Notes: a model not told the origin generated them from the letters alone. DNA of 64,000 nucleotides from Ophiosphaerella korrae (GCA_028456385.1 JALNQF010000018.1:342700-406699); one strand, 5' to 3'; positions 22,318 through 34,366 are shown, numbered from the stretch's first letter. Made by a program: numbers and translations.

Positions 22318-22662
22318 GACTTCCAATTTGTTTGTCATGACAGATTGCTTAAAAATAAGTGATATAACTCATCAGTCCAAAATTTTCAATTACTATCATG
22401 AAGTCATTTATGGTGCGTAGCCGGGTTATTCAGAGGGTTTTGCAGGAATTGGTTGCGGCGAGCCTCTTCACTCTCACCAGCCTTGGCTCCGGCATTTATT
22501 GGCGCTCCAAGGAAATTTCCGTGTTGTTGTAGTAAAATTATTTGGCCCTGATCTCCTCAATCCATCAAATGCACGGTTCCTGGGTCCTCGAGTACATGCC
22601 CATCGAGTTCCCGAGGTCGGCCAAACGAAACGCATGTATATATACGCCTCCCTCGGGTTCAT

Positions 22663-22818
22663 CTGTCACGCCAGCGAATGGCACCCCATCTATAGGGGTC
22701 AATTTCTCCATTTAAGCTGGGAAGGCTGCGCCAAAGCAACCTTCTTCTACGCTCCTTGCCATGCCAGCAAACGGCAACTTAACTATAACGCTCAATTTTT
22801 CTACTTAAGCTGCGGGGT
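22663..22818. repeat. two degenerate direct repeats, period about 94 bp
   Basis: Copies start at 22663 (TGTCACGCCAGCGAATGGCA) and 22757 (TGCCATGCCAGCAAACGGCA). Both continue to a TTTAAGCTG / CTTAAGCTG segment about 55 bp on. Differences are largely transitions. Confidence 0.6.
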
Positions 22819-22875
22819 GAGTACACTACTTGAGACGTAGTAGCCTAACAGCCCGCAGATTACTCATAACATAAC

Positions 22876-22893
22876 TTTTTTTTTTTTTTTTTT
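22876..22893. repeat. poly(T) run, 18 nt
   Basis: Uninterrupted T18. On the minus strand this is a poly(A) run, which could mark the 3' end of a retroposed sequence, but no coding remnant was identified beside it. Confidence 0.9.
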
Positions 22894-24076
22894 GCAAAAT
22901 CAAAGTTGAGGTAGGGGTAGCTTATGACTCCTAGTTATGTCCTTCGCTAATATTATCTATTGCACACATCTAGTCTTGATGCTAGGAGAGTGATTTTCCT
23001 CCTTTTTGGTCTATCATAAGGTAAATCTATAATGCTCAAGGCTAGGTAAGGAACCCAACTGACTTTAGCAGGGCAAGAGAAAATCATTTTGTCTCGTATG
23101 GCAGACGACGTTACTTATCAAACTCATTGAGTTCTTATCTTCGAGTAGGTACTCTGTTCCAGGCGATTAAACTTGGCATCGCAGTACAATATCTAATTAA
23201 TGTCTACTAGCAAGGAGAAGTACGATGTATTCAACAATATGCATCAAAGCTTCCAGATTATCTTCTACGTATTGGTTCCTCTAGGTTCCTCTGGAGCGAA
23301 ATTTTGACACAAGAGTGCAAAATAGTATCATACCGGACCACCGAATTGGCCGCAATAAATCTCTCTAGAAGCTCGCTTGACGCTAGCATTGCCCGCATCG
23401 TCTAAAAAATATGGAGAAAATGTGGAGAAAGCCAGCCGGGAAGTGGAGGGTATGCGGAGGTCAGCATTTAAAGTTCAGCTGTTGTCGGCTATCCAATCTT
23501 TAAGGTTCCGTTGCCGTGATGTATAACTTCAGACACCGACAATCCATTCTTGAATCATCCTTCCTGGCAATGCGCAGACCCCGAAGCGGAACTAGTTTGA
23601 GTCAATAGCAGCGTGTACGTGTTCTGATAACTGCATAACTGCATGCAATGTTGCTTTGAGAGTTGCAGGGTGGATCTGTAGCTTACCTCAGGCCGAAAAG
23701 ATATCTCTAATCTGGTTGGAAATTGAAATTCGAACACACCACAGGAAGCGCCGAGAAATCGCCGTCGTCACAACAAGTAGCCGAACGCTGTCCATCTTTC
23801 GCATCTCATGTTCAGCCATTTTGCATCGGTTGATACCTGTACGCTAGCCAGACCTATCGGCAGGCTCGGCGGCTTTTGAATTGGGGCCCCGGAGAACCTA
23901 AACCAAGGCATGTTCGTCCCAACACTTTGAACGGGTTTTGCTCGTCATCCGAGGGTACGGGCCGTCGTTATATAATAACCTGGTCGTGCGCGATTATTGA
24001 ATCCCAGCAAGCTCGTTTTGGCACGAACAAGTCGACCCTCTTCGCACTCGCCAAACATTGCACCATTATCGCAAAC

Positions 24077-25869
24077 ATGGAGAAGCTCGATCTGCCTGCC
24101 GTATGGCGCGACATCAAAGCTTATCGCCGGGCATATACGCTGACCGCAATCGCATCCTTTGGTGTAATGCAACCCCGCCCTGTTATCTAGACCGATCTAA
24201 TAGAAACAGGGCATGCTTTTCGGCTGGGACACTGGCCTAATTGGAGGTGTGCTAACGATGAACGCGTTCCAAAAATCATTCCATCTCGACCCGAAGAACA
24301 AAGGTTTTGCGAATCTGCAAGGAAACATCGTTTCGGTCCTCCAGGCTGGCTGTTTCTTCGGCGCGCTTGCGTCGTTCTATGTTAGCGATACATTTGGAAG
24401 GAAGACCGCTATTGTTATTGCGGATATCATCTTCATTGTGGGATCCCTAGTTCAGACATTGATTTTTGGAGGAAATCTGCCTCAACTTTACGTTGGGCGC
24501 GTCATTGGAGGATTTGGCGTAGGATTGATCAGCGCAGTTGTGCCGACTTACATTGGAGAGAATGCTCCAAAGGAGATTCGAGGTCGTTGTATTGGTTGCA
24601 TGGTAAGTTGTGTGAAATGTGAAGCTTCGAGTAAGGCTGACCTGAACAGCAACTTTTTAATGTCACCGGCATATGCCTTGCCTTCTTTGTTAATTACTCA
24701 ATAAATTTGGACATAACAGACCCTTCCAGCGAGGCGAAATGGCGCATTCCATTTGCTCTGCAGATCCTCCCGGGCGCCATCCTTCTCGCTGGAATCCTCT
24801 TCATGAACGAAAGTCCCCGTTGGCTCGTCGAAAAGAACCGAATTACGGACGCTGCACAAGCCCTGTCTCGAGTCCGTGGCAAACCAACAGACGACACGGA
24901 TCTCGTCCAAGAACTGGACGAGATTATCCAGGACTTCAATGGACACGAGAAAATGTCGTTGGTTGCACAAATCAAGGCTGTCGGGTCCAGCAAGAAGATG
25001 TTCTATCGCACCTCGTTTGGCGTGATATTGATGTTCTGGCAGCAATGGACAGGTACGTCAAACCAACCAGTGGCTTAGCACGGGAGACTGACCATTCATA
25101 GGTACCAATTCGATAAACTACTATGCTCCACAGATCTTCAAGACGATCGGCCTTGCTGGCACGTCGTCAAGCCTGTTCGCCACTGGCGTCTATGGCATTG
25201 TTAAAATCGTGGTTACGGCGGTTGGACTGATGGCCTTTACCGAGCAGCTCGGCCGCAAGTGGAGTCTCCTCATCGGGTCGATGGGTCAGGCGTTCGCTAT
25301 GATGTACATTGGGATAAACAGCGCTGTGCATCCTCCAACGGGCACGCTCGATGGCAATTCCATCTTTGCGATCATCTGCGTATACCTCTTCGTTGTCTTC
25401 TACTCGTTTGGTACGTCGCCCTGTTTCGCTGATCTACACCAGGGACTGACAATATGCAGGATGGGGTCCCGTGCCGTTCATTTTGAGTTCGGAGTGCTCA
25501 CCTAATCACGTCCGATCGCTTGTCATGGCGGCCAGTCTCATGACACAATGGCTATTCAACTTTGTGATTGCCAAAATTACGCCCATTATGCTTGCGGATA
25601 TCAAATATGGCACCTTTTTACTATTTGGATCTCTGTGTATTCTCATGGGCGTCTGGGCGGTATTTTGCGTCCCCGAGACGAAGGGCGTGCCGCTCGAGTC
25701 TATTGGTGTTCTGTTTGAAGGAAATATAGTAAAGGGTTGCATTCAAGATACTTGGCCGTCAAGATCCCGAGCAAAGAAGCTCAAGGATCAAACGCACGAC
25801 GCGGATTCGGAGCACGGCGATGCGCCCAGGAAGAGCGCGCGTGTGGATCATATTGAGCGCAGTCCATGA
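24077..25869 (+). CDS. MFS sugar/quinate-type transporter
   Basis: Sugar-porter-family permease of the plasma membrane, closest in feel to fungal quinate permeases (VWRDIKAYRRAYTLTAIASFG start). Exons 24077-24163, 24210-24602, 24650-25052, 25102-25410, 25460-25869; all introns 46-50 nt, GT-AG, phases consistent; 533 aa, the usual length. Family motifs: GMLFGWDTGLIGG (TM1), SDTFGRKTA between TM2 and TM3, ESPRWLV and a QQWTGTNSINYYAPQ block (TM7). PETKGVPLESIG follows TM12, and a hydrophilic, basic/acidic C-tail ends in HIERSP. The start ATG gives a short cytosolic N-terminus as in relatives. No quinate-catabolism genes are adjacent, so the substrate is inferred only at family level. Frame intact. 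Confidence 0.92.
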
Positions 25870-26856
25870 GGCTGCAGACGATCGGAGGAGTGTGCGCCGT
25901 AGTGGTAGAGAATTGATGTGTTGTTCAAAACCGTTTTAACGTCCTCGGTAAATGATCAATGCCTGAAAGATGATCGCAGCCAGAAGGGGTGCGCGAGATT
26001 TGCAACGTGCATCGTGAGGCGAGCCACGGTACCACAAGGACTTATTTGCATGCGCTGATCTGGTTCTACAAGGCTGCTTACTTTTTGTTGTTGCCATGCA
26101 CTGTCGAAGCTTACATCTTACATCTGCCTGTGGTGAATTTTGACAGGCGCTAAGCAAAGCCTCGGTATTCTGGTACACGCGAGATAGGCATTGCCATGGC
26201 AATCATGGGAGAAAAAAAAAACCCATAAAGCGTGCAACGTGTTCGGTTCAAGTGGGCGGTGCGCTGAATAACGTGCACGCCGGACGAGTCACGCCGTTGG
26301 GCTGCAGGTGGCACCGTGGTTGTGAAGCTGGACCCTGACGGTTTTAGCGTGGGCGATGACATAGCCGGCGTTGGCCACCAGACCGTCTGCATTGTCGCCC
26401 AATGCCGCACCACTCTTTCATTTCTTCAAAATAATGCGGGCGGCCAAATCCCAAGCCTGAAATAACCCAACCTCGCCCGACCCCCGTCGCAGAGTCCTAC
26501 TGGCGGCCATACTCTGAAGTCTGGAGCCCAAACCGACCACTAGTCCTGAGGAGCAAGGAAACCCAAATGAGCAGGGGTACCAAGTAGAATGTATGTCCAA
26601 GTGAGGATAAGTTCTGCGGCCGACGTCGACTGTACTTGTTTGTCGTCTGTGCCGGCTCTGCCTCGTTCTCATCCCATTCTTCACGGCTGACACGATGTTG
26701 GGTAGCCTCATCCCTTCGCAGTCTAGGCGCAACAGCAGCCTTGACAAACCCCCGCTTCCCCCTCGCAATAGCCTCAATCTCTCAACGCAACCTGGCGCGC
26801 AGACGGCCACCCTTCAGCTCCGCGTATCAACCCTCCCCTCAGAGCCCACTGCCACC
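25870..26856. other. intergenic; promoter of the DUF8035-type gene
   Basis: About 1 kb. It contains an A10 run near 26213-26222 and no recognised gene. The right end is the leader of the next gene, where an upstream in-frame ATG (26695) exists. Confidence 0.5.
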
Positions 26857-29422
26857 ATGGACGCGAGATACAGGCGGCCCTCGTCGCCCCGCCGCTATGC
26901 GAACCCGGCGAGGTCCTCGACAGGCACCTTTGCAGATCAGTACTATGACTCTGCCTACTATGGCCGCCCCAGTTCTCCGCGGTCCAGCGCGGATAGGATT
27001 CCAAGCTCTCCCCATTACCACCACCAATCCACCTACTACCTGCCCAGCAGCTCCACCGGCTCGCGGACAAATAGCCTCACTTCCTACGGCCGACCTCGAC
27101 GAAATACTGGCGAAGCCATGACACGGCCGACCGTCAGCACCACCTCGATGCCCCTACGCACACCGTATACACCACATGGGCACCGCCCGCCCAGCCCGCT
27201 TTCGCAGTCATGGGGCAAGCGCGACGAGACCTACATTGCCCCAGGCCCCACGCGCACTCAGCACAAGAAAATCTATAGCGTCGACGACACCAGCAAATCG
27301 ACCCAGCTCGTGGCAGAGCGCGAGGTTGAGTCTTCGCGCCACCACAGAGACAGCTATGATAGGGGATATAATGTTTACCACAACGCCGTCAAGCCCCCTG
27401 CCCGACTTGCCGATCTGGGCGACGACGGCTACTCCTATACCGACCCTGCAAGCATGTACCGAGACACAGAGCCTGCGTGGCGTCGCCCTCGTGCCGGCAG
27501 TCTGGAGCGCGGTGCCCGCCCCACCAGCATGATCGTGGACCGCCCCCCACGCAGCTCTGCTCGCGAGCTTGGCCCGCCGCCTTCTGTGCGTGGCTTTGAT
27601 AAGATCAACAACAGCATTCCTAGGTCCCATGTACGGTCGTCCTCAAAGGAACGATCACGCGAAACGCCCAAATACGAGCCATACCAAGACACGACTGCCC
27701 CCTCGCGGTCATCCTCCACCCGCCACCATGCCCCGACGATCCATCAAGAGCTGCATGAGCCTCGCCGCGATACTTACCATGACACATACGACCGCCGGGA
27801 CCGACAGGTGGAGAACAAGAGACATAGCGGCAGCCACATTCCCGACCACAATGTAACATCACGTGGTTTTGGCATCGCCCCGAGCAATCCTGTTCATGAC
27901 CATCACAATCTAGACCATCAGCCTGTGTGGAGTGCTCACGAGACGGCTCCAGCCCGACCTGCGGAGTATGGCTCTCAGTACCACACTTCTCACCATGCTG
28001 ACGCTCGCTTACCGGAGCCTCGGACCCCACGTGAGCGAGAGACCGTTGCTTCCCCAGCAACATACGATAGCTACGACAAACGTCCCCGTGAACGTGAACG
28101 TGAACGTGAAGGGAGTGGTGGCTTTGTGCCTGTCGTTGCTGGTGCCGCTACGGGCGTGGCTGCCACTTTGGGTGCTGCAGGCTACATGAAGTCTCGCGAG
28201 AAAGAGCGAGAGGAGCGTAATTCATCTGAGGAGCGCGAGCGAGAACGTGAACGACGAAGAGCCTATGATGAGCGTGATAGCCGAGATAAAGCTGACGATC
28301 GACACAAGCGCCGATCCGACGAACGTGATGAGAAGCGCGAGAGGCGGGCAGAGGAAAGCCGTGACATTGCTACCGATACCGACCGCAAGCCTCGTGAGCG
28401 ACGTTATGAGGACGAGCAAGAGCGATCTAACAGGAAGGCGCCCTCTTCTGAAGGCAGTGGTGATGAGCGACCTCGTCATTATGTCGATCGAGATGCAGAA
28501 CGTCGAGATGCGGAACGGCGGAGAGATCCAGCTCCAAAAGAGGCTGCACTTGATCCTGACGAAGAATATCGCCGTCGTGTGCAGCAAGAAGCCGAAAGGA
28601 GCCGCAGCACCCGTGATCGTGATCAAGGCGACTCAGACCGCGAGCGAGAGCGGCGTCGACGAAACGACGACCGAGATAGTTCCCGTGGCCCTGAAGAGCG
28701 ATCTCGTGCCTCTGCACCCACTAGCTCGCGCTACGATGAACGCTCCTCGAGTGTTTACGATGCGAACCTTACTCATGAGCCAGACTCGTTTGACAAGCTC
28801 CAAGCGGATCAGCCAAGCAAGAGCGTTGCTATTGTTGCACCACCAAAAGAGCCCCAACCCGCCGTAAAAGGCATTCTACGAAAACCTACAGAAAAGTTCC
28901 CTGAAGAGCCTGAACCAATTCGCGAGGGTGTGGCGCCACACAAGGACGCCCTCAAGGGCAAGGATATACCGATTGGTGCTCGCTGGACGAGAATCGACCG
29001 CCGTCTTGTTAACCCCGAGGCACTGGAGGAAGCGAAGGAGCGTTTTGAAGAGCGCATGGATTGCGTCATCGTACTGCGTGTCTTGACCAAGCAAGAAATT
29101 CAGAAACTAGCCGACCGCACCAAGAAGATTCGAGAGCGTCGGGGTACGTAATCTGAGATACTTCTTTCGAGCAATAACTAACAAATATGTAGAAGATGAG
29201 TACGAGGACCGTGAGCGTAACGAACGCGATCGTGATGACCGCGACAAGCGAAGCCACCACAGCTCCAGGGATGATCGCGACGACGAGGACCGCGACCGAG
29301 CTCGAGACCGCGATCGTGAGCGCCGCCGACGCTACGACGATGAAGACAGCGAGTACGATGACCTAGGCCGCGAACGTGAGCGCGAACGCGACCGTCCCAA
29401 GATGCTGGAACCAGCACGGTAA
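26857..29422 (+). CDS. large Arg/Glu/Asp-rich protein with C-terminal DUF8035-type domain
   Basis: 838 aa in two exons (26857-29143, 29193-29422; 49-nt intron). The ATG at 26857 sits in GCCACCATGG, an ideal initiation context, and starts with MDARYRRPSSPRR as in relatives; an in-frame ATG at 26695 would add 54 residues. The N-terminal half is Tyr/Ser/Pro/His-rich. A Gly/Ala-rich hydrophobic stretch lies near residues 422-445 (PVVAGAATGVAATLGAAG). Then comes a long charged region of RE/RD/ER repeats, a conserved block (IPIGARWTRIDRRLVNPEAL ... RFEERMDCVIVLRVLTKQEI) and an RD/ER-rich tail. The conserved block is the DUF8035 region of Pezizomycotina proteins (named from memory). Mostly disordered; function unknown. 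Confidence 0.82.
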
Positions 29423-29981
29423 TCGAGCCGCAAAGCCACGCATGCCCTTGTTATCTTCCAACCCATGTGCACATACACAGCCAGGAATCCTATTAGCGAG
29501 TAGGAGCCGAGATCGCAAAGTCGAAATCGAACGCAGGAACGCAGTCTCGTCCCCACTTTAAATGTGCTGGACACGGCAAGGATCACGAGCACATGTATCC
29601 CCTATACCCCCCAAACGCACCGCTAGGAGCACAGCAGCGCATATTTACAATTCACATGGCCCTTATGAGAGCAGAGGATTGGACTGACCACGGTGGGACC
29701 AAGTCGTGGAATGGAAGGGATTGGGGGTTTGCTTGGGAGTACGTGGTGCCGAGGACTCTATACCCTAGATTAGACTCAATATCATATTATTATCTTGCAT
29801 GCTGAGAATGTTGATTATTGGTTGTAATGTTCTTGGATAGTGAATGCTGAGATCAGTTCTGAGAATGATGTTGGATTGCACGACTACATTTTTAGCAGAA
29901 AGTGTTGCTTTCACCTTGTGAAGGCCTATCCAACTCACGTGCTAAAACCACCGTGTTGCCATCTATATTGATACATTGTTC
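29423..29981. other. intergenic between convergent genes
   Basis: 559 bp separating the 3' ends of the DUF8035-type gene (plus) and the PSD-like gene (minus). No gene or repeat seen. Confidence 0.5.
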
Positions 29982-31243
29982 TCATTCCTGTGCAGTGTCA
30001 CCTGCGTCTGCCATGCCAACATCCGAAAACTCCTGTTGTTCGTTCGCACTACCAGACTCTTCCACAAGTTGCATCGGTTCCTCACTTTCAGCAGTCGGTT
30101 CGCGAGTCGCCGGCTTCGTTGCACGCCCAAGCGTCCGACCCATCTTAACAGCTTTCGGAAACTTGAATACACTCTGATCAAGCAGATGATCTTCAATCTT
30201 GATGCGGTTTTTCTCAAACGCGACGATGATGGATAGATCGCCATACAAAAAACGCCCGAATTCTTCGCCTGCGCTAATCGAGACTTCAGGATGGATGAAA
30301 TGATCTGCTATGCTGGGGTTTGTTAGCCGGCGCCAGAATGCAAGTAGGTATATCATACTGTCCATTATTGGGATCCGTCGCGAGGACAACAACCAAGACG
30401 AGTCCGAAGTCAGGAGTTCTGATGACGATGCCCTCGCGCGCCAGGATGGTCGTGTCGTTGTTGTCTCTGCGGACTGGAATCGCGGGCAATTTTGCTGAAT
30501 TCTCGACTGTTCCTGACACCGGGCTGACGAAACGGTGGCAGTGCTGTGGGCCCAGATGGAACCATATGATTGTTGCGCCGTCGAAGACCATGCCTAAGTC
30601 AACGGCCTCGACGAGGGTGGGGATGCAGAATTTCATGCCCTCGATTTTGATCTGCGCTGTTGCAGGCACGTTCTCGTATATCGAGATGTTGGAATCTGCG
30701 CACATGTAGGCTTTGGCTGGGTCGTCATCCTCGAGGTGCCTAGCATCCTCTTTGAATACTCGTTGGAGGAATGTGTCGAATGAGCTGTAAGCGGCGGGAT
30801 CGTCAGGATAGAATTCATTCATGTCAATGTCATAGTATTCGATGAAGATGGCGATCTTTTCTTGCTCGGTGCTTGCGAGGAAACGCTCCATGGTGCCCTG
30901 CTCTTGTATGCGAGCGCTCAATGAGCGCCGGTGGTCAAGCCACTCTGCGAGTTTGTTGAAAAGAACAGTGTGCTTGATATGCCTCAAGATGGGCTCTTGG
31001 TTACGCGGTCCATTGCCAGGCCTCTAGCCATCGGGCTTTGGTTCGTTTCTTACATTGGTCTTGCGAACAAGTGTTCTTGTCCTGTTGAAGCGATCGCTCA
31101 CCTAGCAGCCATTGTGAGCATAGGCAGCGGTAGAAAAATGAGATGGAAGTGATTATGAGTGACAAGCTTACGAGTCTGCCAACGAAGATTCCAACTCTGA
31201 GAATTGTTCTCAGAATGTAGATAATACACTCATAGAGAGACAT
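29982..31243 (-). CDS. phosphatidylserine-decarboxylase-family protein with altered cleavage motif
   Basis: 371 aa from four exons: 31243-31172, 31101-31054, 31023-30359, 30312-29982; phases agree throughout. The N-terminus is short and hydrophobic (SLYECIIYILRTILRVGIFVG), suggesting membrane attachment. The catalytic-domain landmarks are present: AVDLGMVFDGATIIWFHL, then HRFVSPVSGTV with its His, and the C-terminal block FGRFLYGDLSIIVAFEKNRI. In active enzymes the last block carries LGST/GGSS, whose Ser makes the pyruvoyl cofactor by self-cleavage; here it reads GDLS, so the cleavage Ser is apparently Leu. It may be inactive or use the next Ser. Ends with an acidic, Glu/Ser-rich tail. Divergent from the caleosin gene across a 357-bp shared promoter. 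Confidence 0.8.
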
Positions 31244-31600
31244 GGTGAAGTTGGTGGAGGAATAGCGATGGTTATGACTGGTTGGCTGTCGTTATGCCTA
31301 GTGCTAATACGGTTAGGTATGAAATAAGTCCGATACTGGTAATAAAGAAGCTTTGCAAAACGAGAGCGCAAGCGGTGACTGACGATTAGACCGGAAGCGT
31401 GGTCTGAGGAGCGACAAGACGATGCATCGACCAAATATTATCGTGTTTTCGTGACGTCATGACTGTAAGCATTGAGACATGTGGCAAGGCAAGTGGTGCG
31501 GTCTGCAGACGAACAGAAGCAGCAACCGAGCGTTACCGCCAAAACGTGTCTGGAAAACCGTCCCATCTCGCACACACTCACTATCACTACCACCAAGAAG
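31244..31600. promoter_or_regulatory. shared divergent promoter (PSD-like / caleosin)
   Basis: 357 bp between two start codons facing away from each other. It carries a perfect TGACGTCA site (see next entry). No clear TATA box was found for either gene. Confidence 0.6.
31452..31459. promoter_or_regulatory. TGACGTCA (CRE/ATF-type bZIP site)
   Basis: Perfect 8-bp palindrome, 142 bp upstream of the caleosin ATG and 209 bp upstream of the PSD-like ATG. In fungi such sites are bound by ATF/CREB-type bZIP stress regulators. An 8-mer can occur by chance, but its placement in a short bidirectional promoter makes function plausible. Confidence 0.5.
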
Positions 31601-32484
31601 ATGGCCACAAAAATGCGACAGATTGAATATTATACAGACGAAGATGAAGATGGAGAAATGATGCCAGAGCATGTGATTATACGATCAATCAAGCCAGCAC
31701 GTATTACTGAACAGCGCAAACCGTATATTGCACCCAGGGACAGCAAGCTGTTGAACCCAGGTATTGAGTTCTGGCTTCTGTTTCCTACCGATAATACTTA
31801 CTATGACAGGAACGGCACGTGTAAACATCGCTCCTTCAGCAGAGTCTCCATATGGCACCCTAGCCCACGGATGGGCTGCCCAGCATTCTCATCAAACCGT
31901 GCTCCAACAACATTGCGACTTTTTCGATCAGGATCGTGACGGAGTCATTTGGCCGTACGATACGTTTGTCGGATTTCATCGGGTTGGCTTTGGTATCGTT
32001 CTCTCGATCATCGCGGCATTCATCATTCACGTCAATTTCTCTTATCCAACCGCGTTAGGCTGGCTGCCAGACCCCTTTTTCCGAATCAATCTCATAAAAA
32101 TCCACAGAACGAAGCACGGAGGTGATACGGGCACATATGATAACGAGGGGCGCTATGTTCCACAAAAGTTTGAAGAGATATTCACGAAGTATGCGGATGG
32201 CAGAAATTATCTGACAATCTACGATGCTATAAATATGCTGAAAGGGCAGCGTAATGTTTCAGATCCGATTGGCTGGGGTGGCGCAATATTCGAGTGTAAG
32301 TGGAGATCCATATTCTTCAGAATTCAGCTCAACAATCTCAGGGGGTGCAACATACCTGATGCTCTGGCCTGAAGATGGCAGGATGATGAAAGAAGATATA
32401 AGAGCTATCTTTGATGGTAGCATCTTCTACGTCATTGCAGAACGAAGAGCTAGAGGCCTGAAAAGCACGCCTACAAGTGCTTGA
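31601..32484 (+). CDS. caleosin (Ca2+-binding lipid-droplet protein / peroxygenase)
   Basis: 262 aa in three exons (31601-31760, 31810-32295, 32342-32484). Caleosins coat lipid droplets and many act as heme peroxygenases. Visible parts: a His-containing segment before the single EF-hand (HCDFFDQDRDGVIWPYDTF, about residues 90-108, Asp at the loop positions). A hydrophobic stretch FGIVLSIIAAFIIHVNFSYP with prolines follows, like the family's membrane/proline-knot region. Then TKHGGDTGTYDNEGRYVPQKFEEIF (second conserved His) and a C-terminal block with LMLWPEDGRMMKEDIRAIFDG. Start chosen at the ATG giving an acidic N-terminus. Frame intact. Convergent with the esterase, 95 bp apart. Confidence 0.9.
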
Positions 32485-32579
32485 TACTAAGGCATAATTG
32501 GAAGTGCAGCAATATGAATAAGACTACTAGCTAGTTATCATTCAAGGTTACGGTGTTGGAGCTTTACATCTCGTCATGT

Positions 32580-34366
32580 CTACTTTTCCAACCTCGCGGC
32601 CCTTTTCTCGTCTCTCCACCACTCACATTGTACTCTTCTATTCCCATCCCCTTCCACTCTGCTATTGCCAAACGCTTGCATGCTCAACTGTAGGCCTGGG
32701 GCCCCTTCTTGGTAATCATCAACATACTTCGGCCATTTCGGCACGCCCGCCCGCTTCCCAGCATTCGGATCACCCAGGGCAACAAAGTCTGCAAAGTACC
32801 CATGAAGAATTTTGCCGACTTCCGGATATTGCACACCACTAGCCCCACTCGGCTCAAACCACGTGTATTTTGTATCAGCAGTATGCGGGATACCCTTCCA
32901 AGTAGGGAAAGTGTTGTTGACAGCGAAGTTGAGCTTCCAGACTGGGGCACCGGCGGACGACATGCGAACTGCTGTTTCTTGGCCGGGGCACACGTACATA
33001 AAGTCTGTAAGTGCAGCAGAAAGTCGATCGTACTGCGTTGAATTGGGGCTGTAGGCATATGGGCCATCGACGCTGGTCGCTGGGTCCGGGTACAACGCCT
33101 CTAGGTCGGAAAGATCATCTGCGTTTAGACCAGGGACAAGATTTTGAAGGAATGCAAGGAATTGTTCGTTTGTATGGATGTCACCAGGACTGTAGTACTT
33201 GGCTTCGTCGCGAACATTTGTGGTGATGGTAGGTATAGAAAAGAACTGATCATTGAAGCCGGAAGTTGATCCTGCTTGCTCAAGCAAGGGCCCACCTAGG
33301 GTAGGTTGAAAGGGCCAGGTAATTGAATACTCTGATTCTTTGAATAGCAAAGTGCTGGCATTCTGGATCGCATCGATTGGAGCCGCGCGCAAACAACCTA
33401 GGACTGCAGCATCTGTGCTATTCGCGAAGTTTCTACAACCAGTGAGATCCAAGTAGCGATCAAACTGCTTCTGATATAGTGGGTAAGATGCGTTTGGGAA
33501 TGAGCGAGCCGTAACGCTTCCAGATTGCAGGATTGCTTGTGAGAAGAGTGGTGAAGCTCCCTTGGTCTTGTTGTAATTATGGAAGAGATGGATGCCGACT
33601 GAATGCGCGCCAGCCGAACGGCCAGCAATTGTTACTCGCTGTGGGTCTCCGCCAAAGGCGGAAATGTGCTTTTGCACGAATTCGAAAAGCTGCTTTTGGT
33701 CAACAAGCCCAAGGTTTAGAAGTCCGGAGCGCTCAAAGATCGGATGGGGCAGAAATCCAAGAGAGTTGAGCTGATATTGGTCAGTTTCATAGTCCATCAT
33801 CAGCCGAAATTATCACTTACTCGGTAGTTGAACGACACGACAATCAATGGCTGCTTCGAGTTGGACACAAACGCAGGTCCATCGAAGCTCCTAGCACTAC
33901 CGGACACGAAACCACCCTAAAATAGTCAGATTGGTGCGGGATGTATTTCTCATTCACTTACGCCATGGATCCAAATGAGCACTGGTAGCTTTTCATTTGA
34001 AGTCACGTCCTTTGGTCGAAAAACATTCATGCTCAAGCATGCTTCATTCTGCTCATACGGGATCATCGATGTATCCTGAACGCAAGAATAGCCAAACTTT
34101 GTGGCATTCTTCGCACCTAAGAAAGTCGCAGGTTGACCAACAGTCGCAAACCGTTTCTCCCCAACAGGCTGAGCAGCATAGTCGATTCCAAGCCATGCGT
34201 CGATAGGCGCGGGTAGAGGTTTCTTAGTCAATGTCTGATTGATAGTCGTGCCAATGAAACTGCCGTAGCCGGGGATGGTCACCTCTCCCGTTGCGCTCGT
34301 GGTCGAAATATTTGAGAGAACCACGAAAGCAGAGGCAAAATGCCTATATATAGTGAGAAGTCCCAT
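32580..34366 (-). CDS. secreted type-B carboxylesterase/lipase
   Basis: 563 aa in three exons (34366-33962, 33916-33821, 33770-32580). Alpha/beta-hydrolase of the cholinesterase-like family, hydrolysing carboxylic esters outside the cell. A signal peptide (about 25 residues ending TTSAT) is followed by the family start GYGSFIGTT and the Cys of FGYSCVQD / EACLSMNVF. The oxyanion-hole sequence IWIHGGGFVSG is formed across the first intron; FNYRLNSLGFL crosses the second. The nucleophile is Ser in AGRSAGAHSVG. The later Glu and His of the triad are expected in the second half; a plausible His is in KILHGYFADFVALGDPN. Several N-glycosylation sequons. The tail (WWRDEKRAARLEK) is charged. Upstream sequence (34367-35631) is gene-free. 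Confidence 0.9.

Larger units (their letters stand above)
22318..24076. other. intergenic with degenerate tandem repeat and poly(T)
   Basis: 1.76 kb without a convincing gene. It contains the two-copy degenerate repeat and the 18-nt T run listed separately, then unremarkable sequence up to the transporter promoter. Confidence 0.5.

Noticed and set aside
22499..22840. 113-codon plus-strand frame
   Set aside because: It overlaps the degenerate tandem repeat and has no protein features.
27176..28867. Several 90-206-codon frames on both strands
   Set aside because: Shadows of the 838-aa charged protein, whose biased codons open the other frames.
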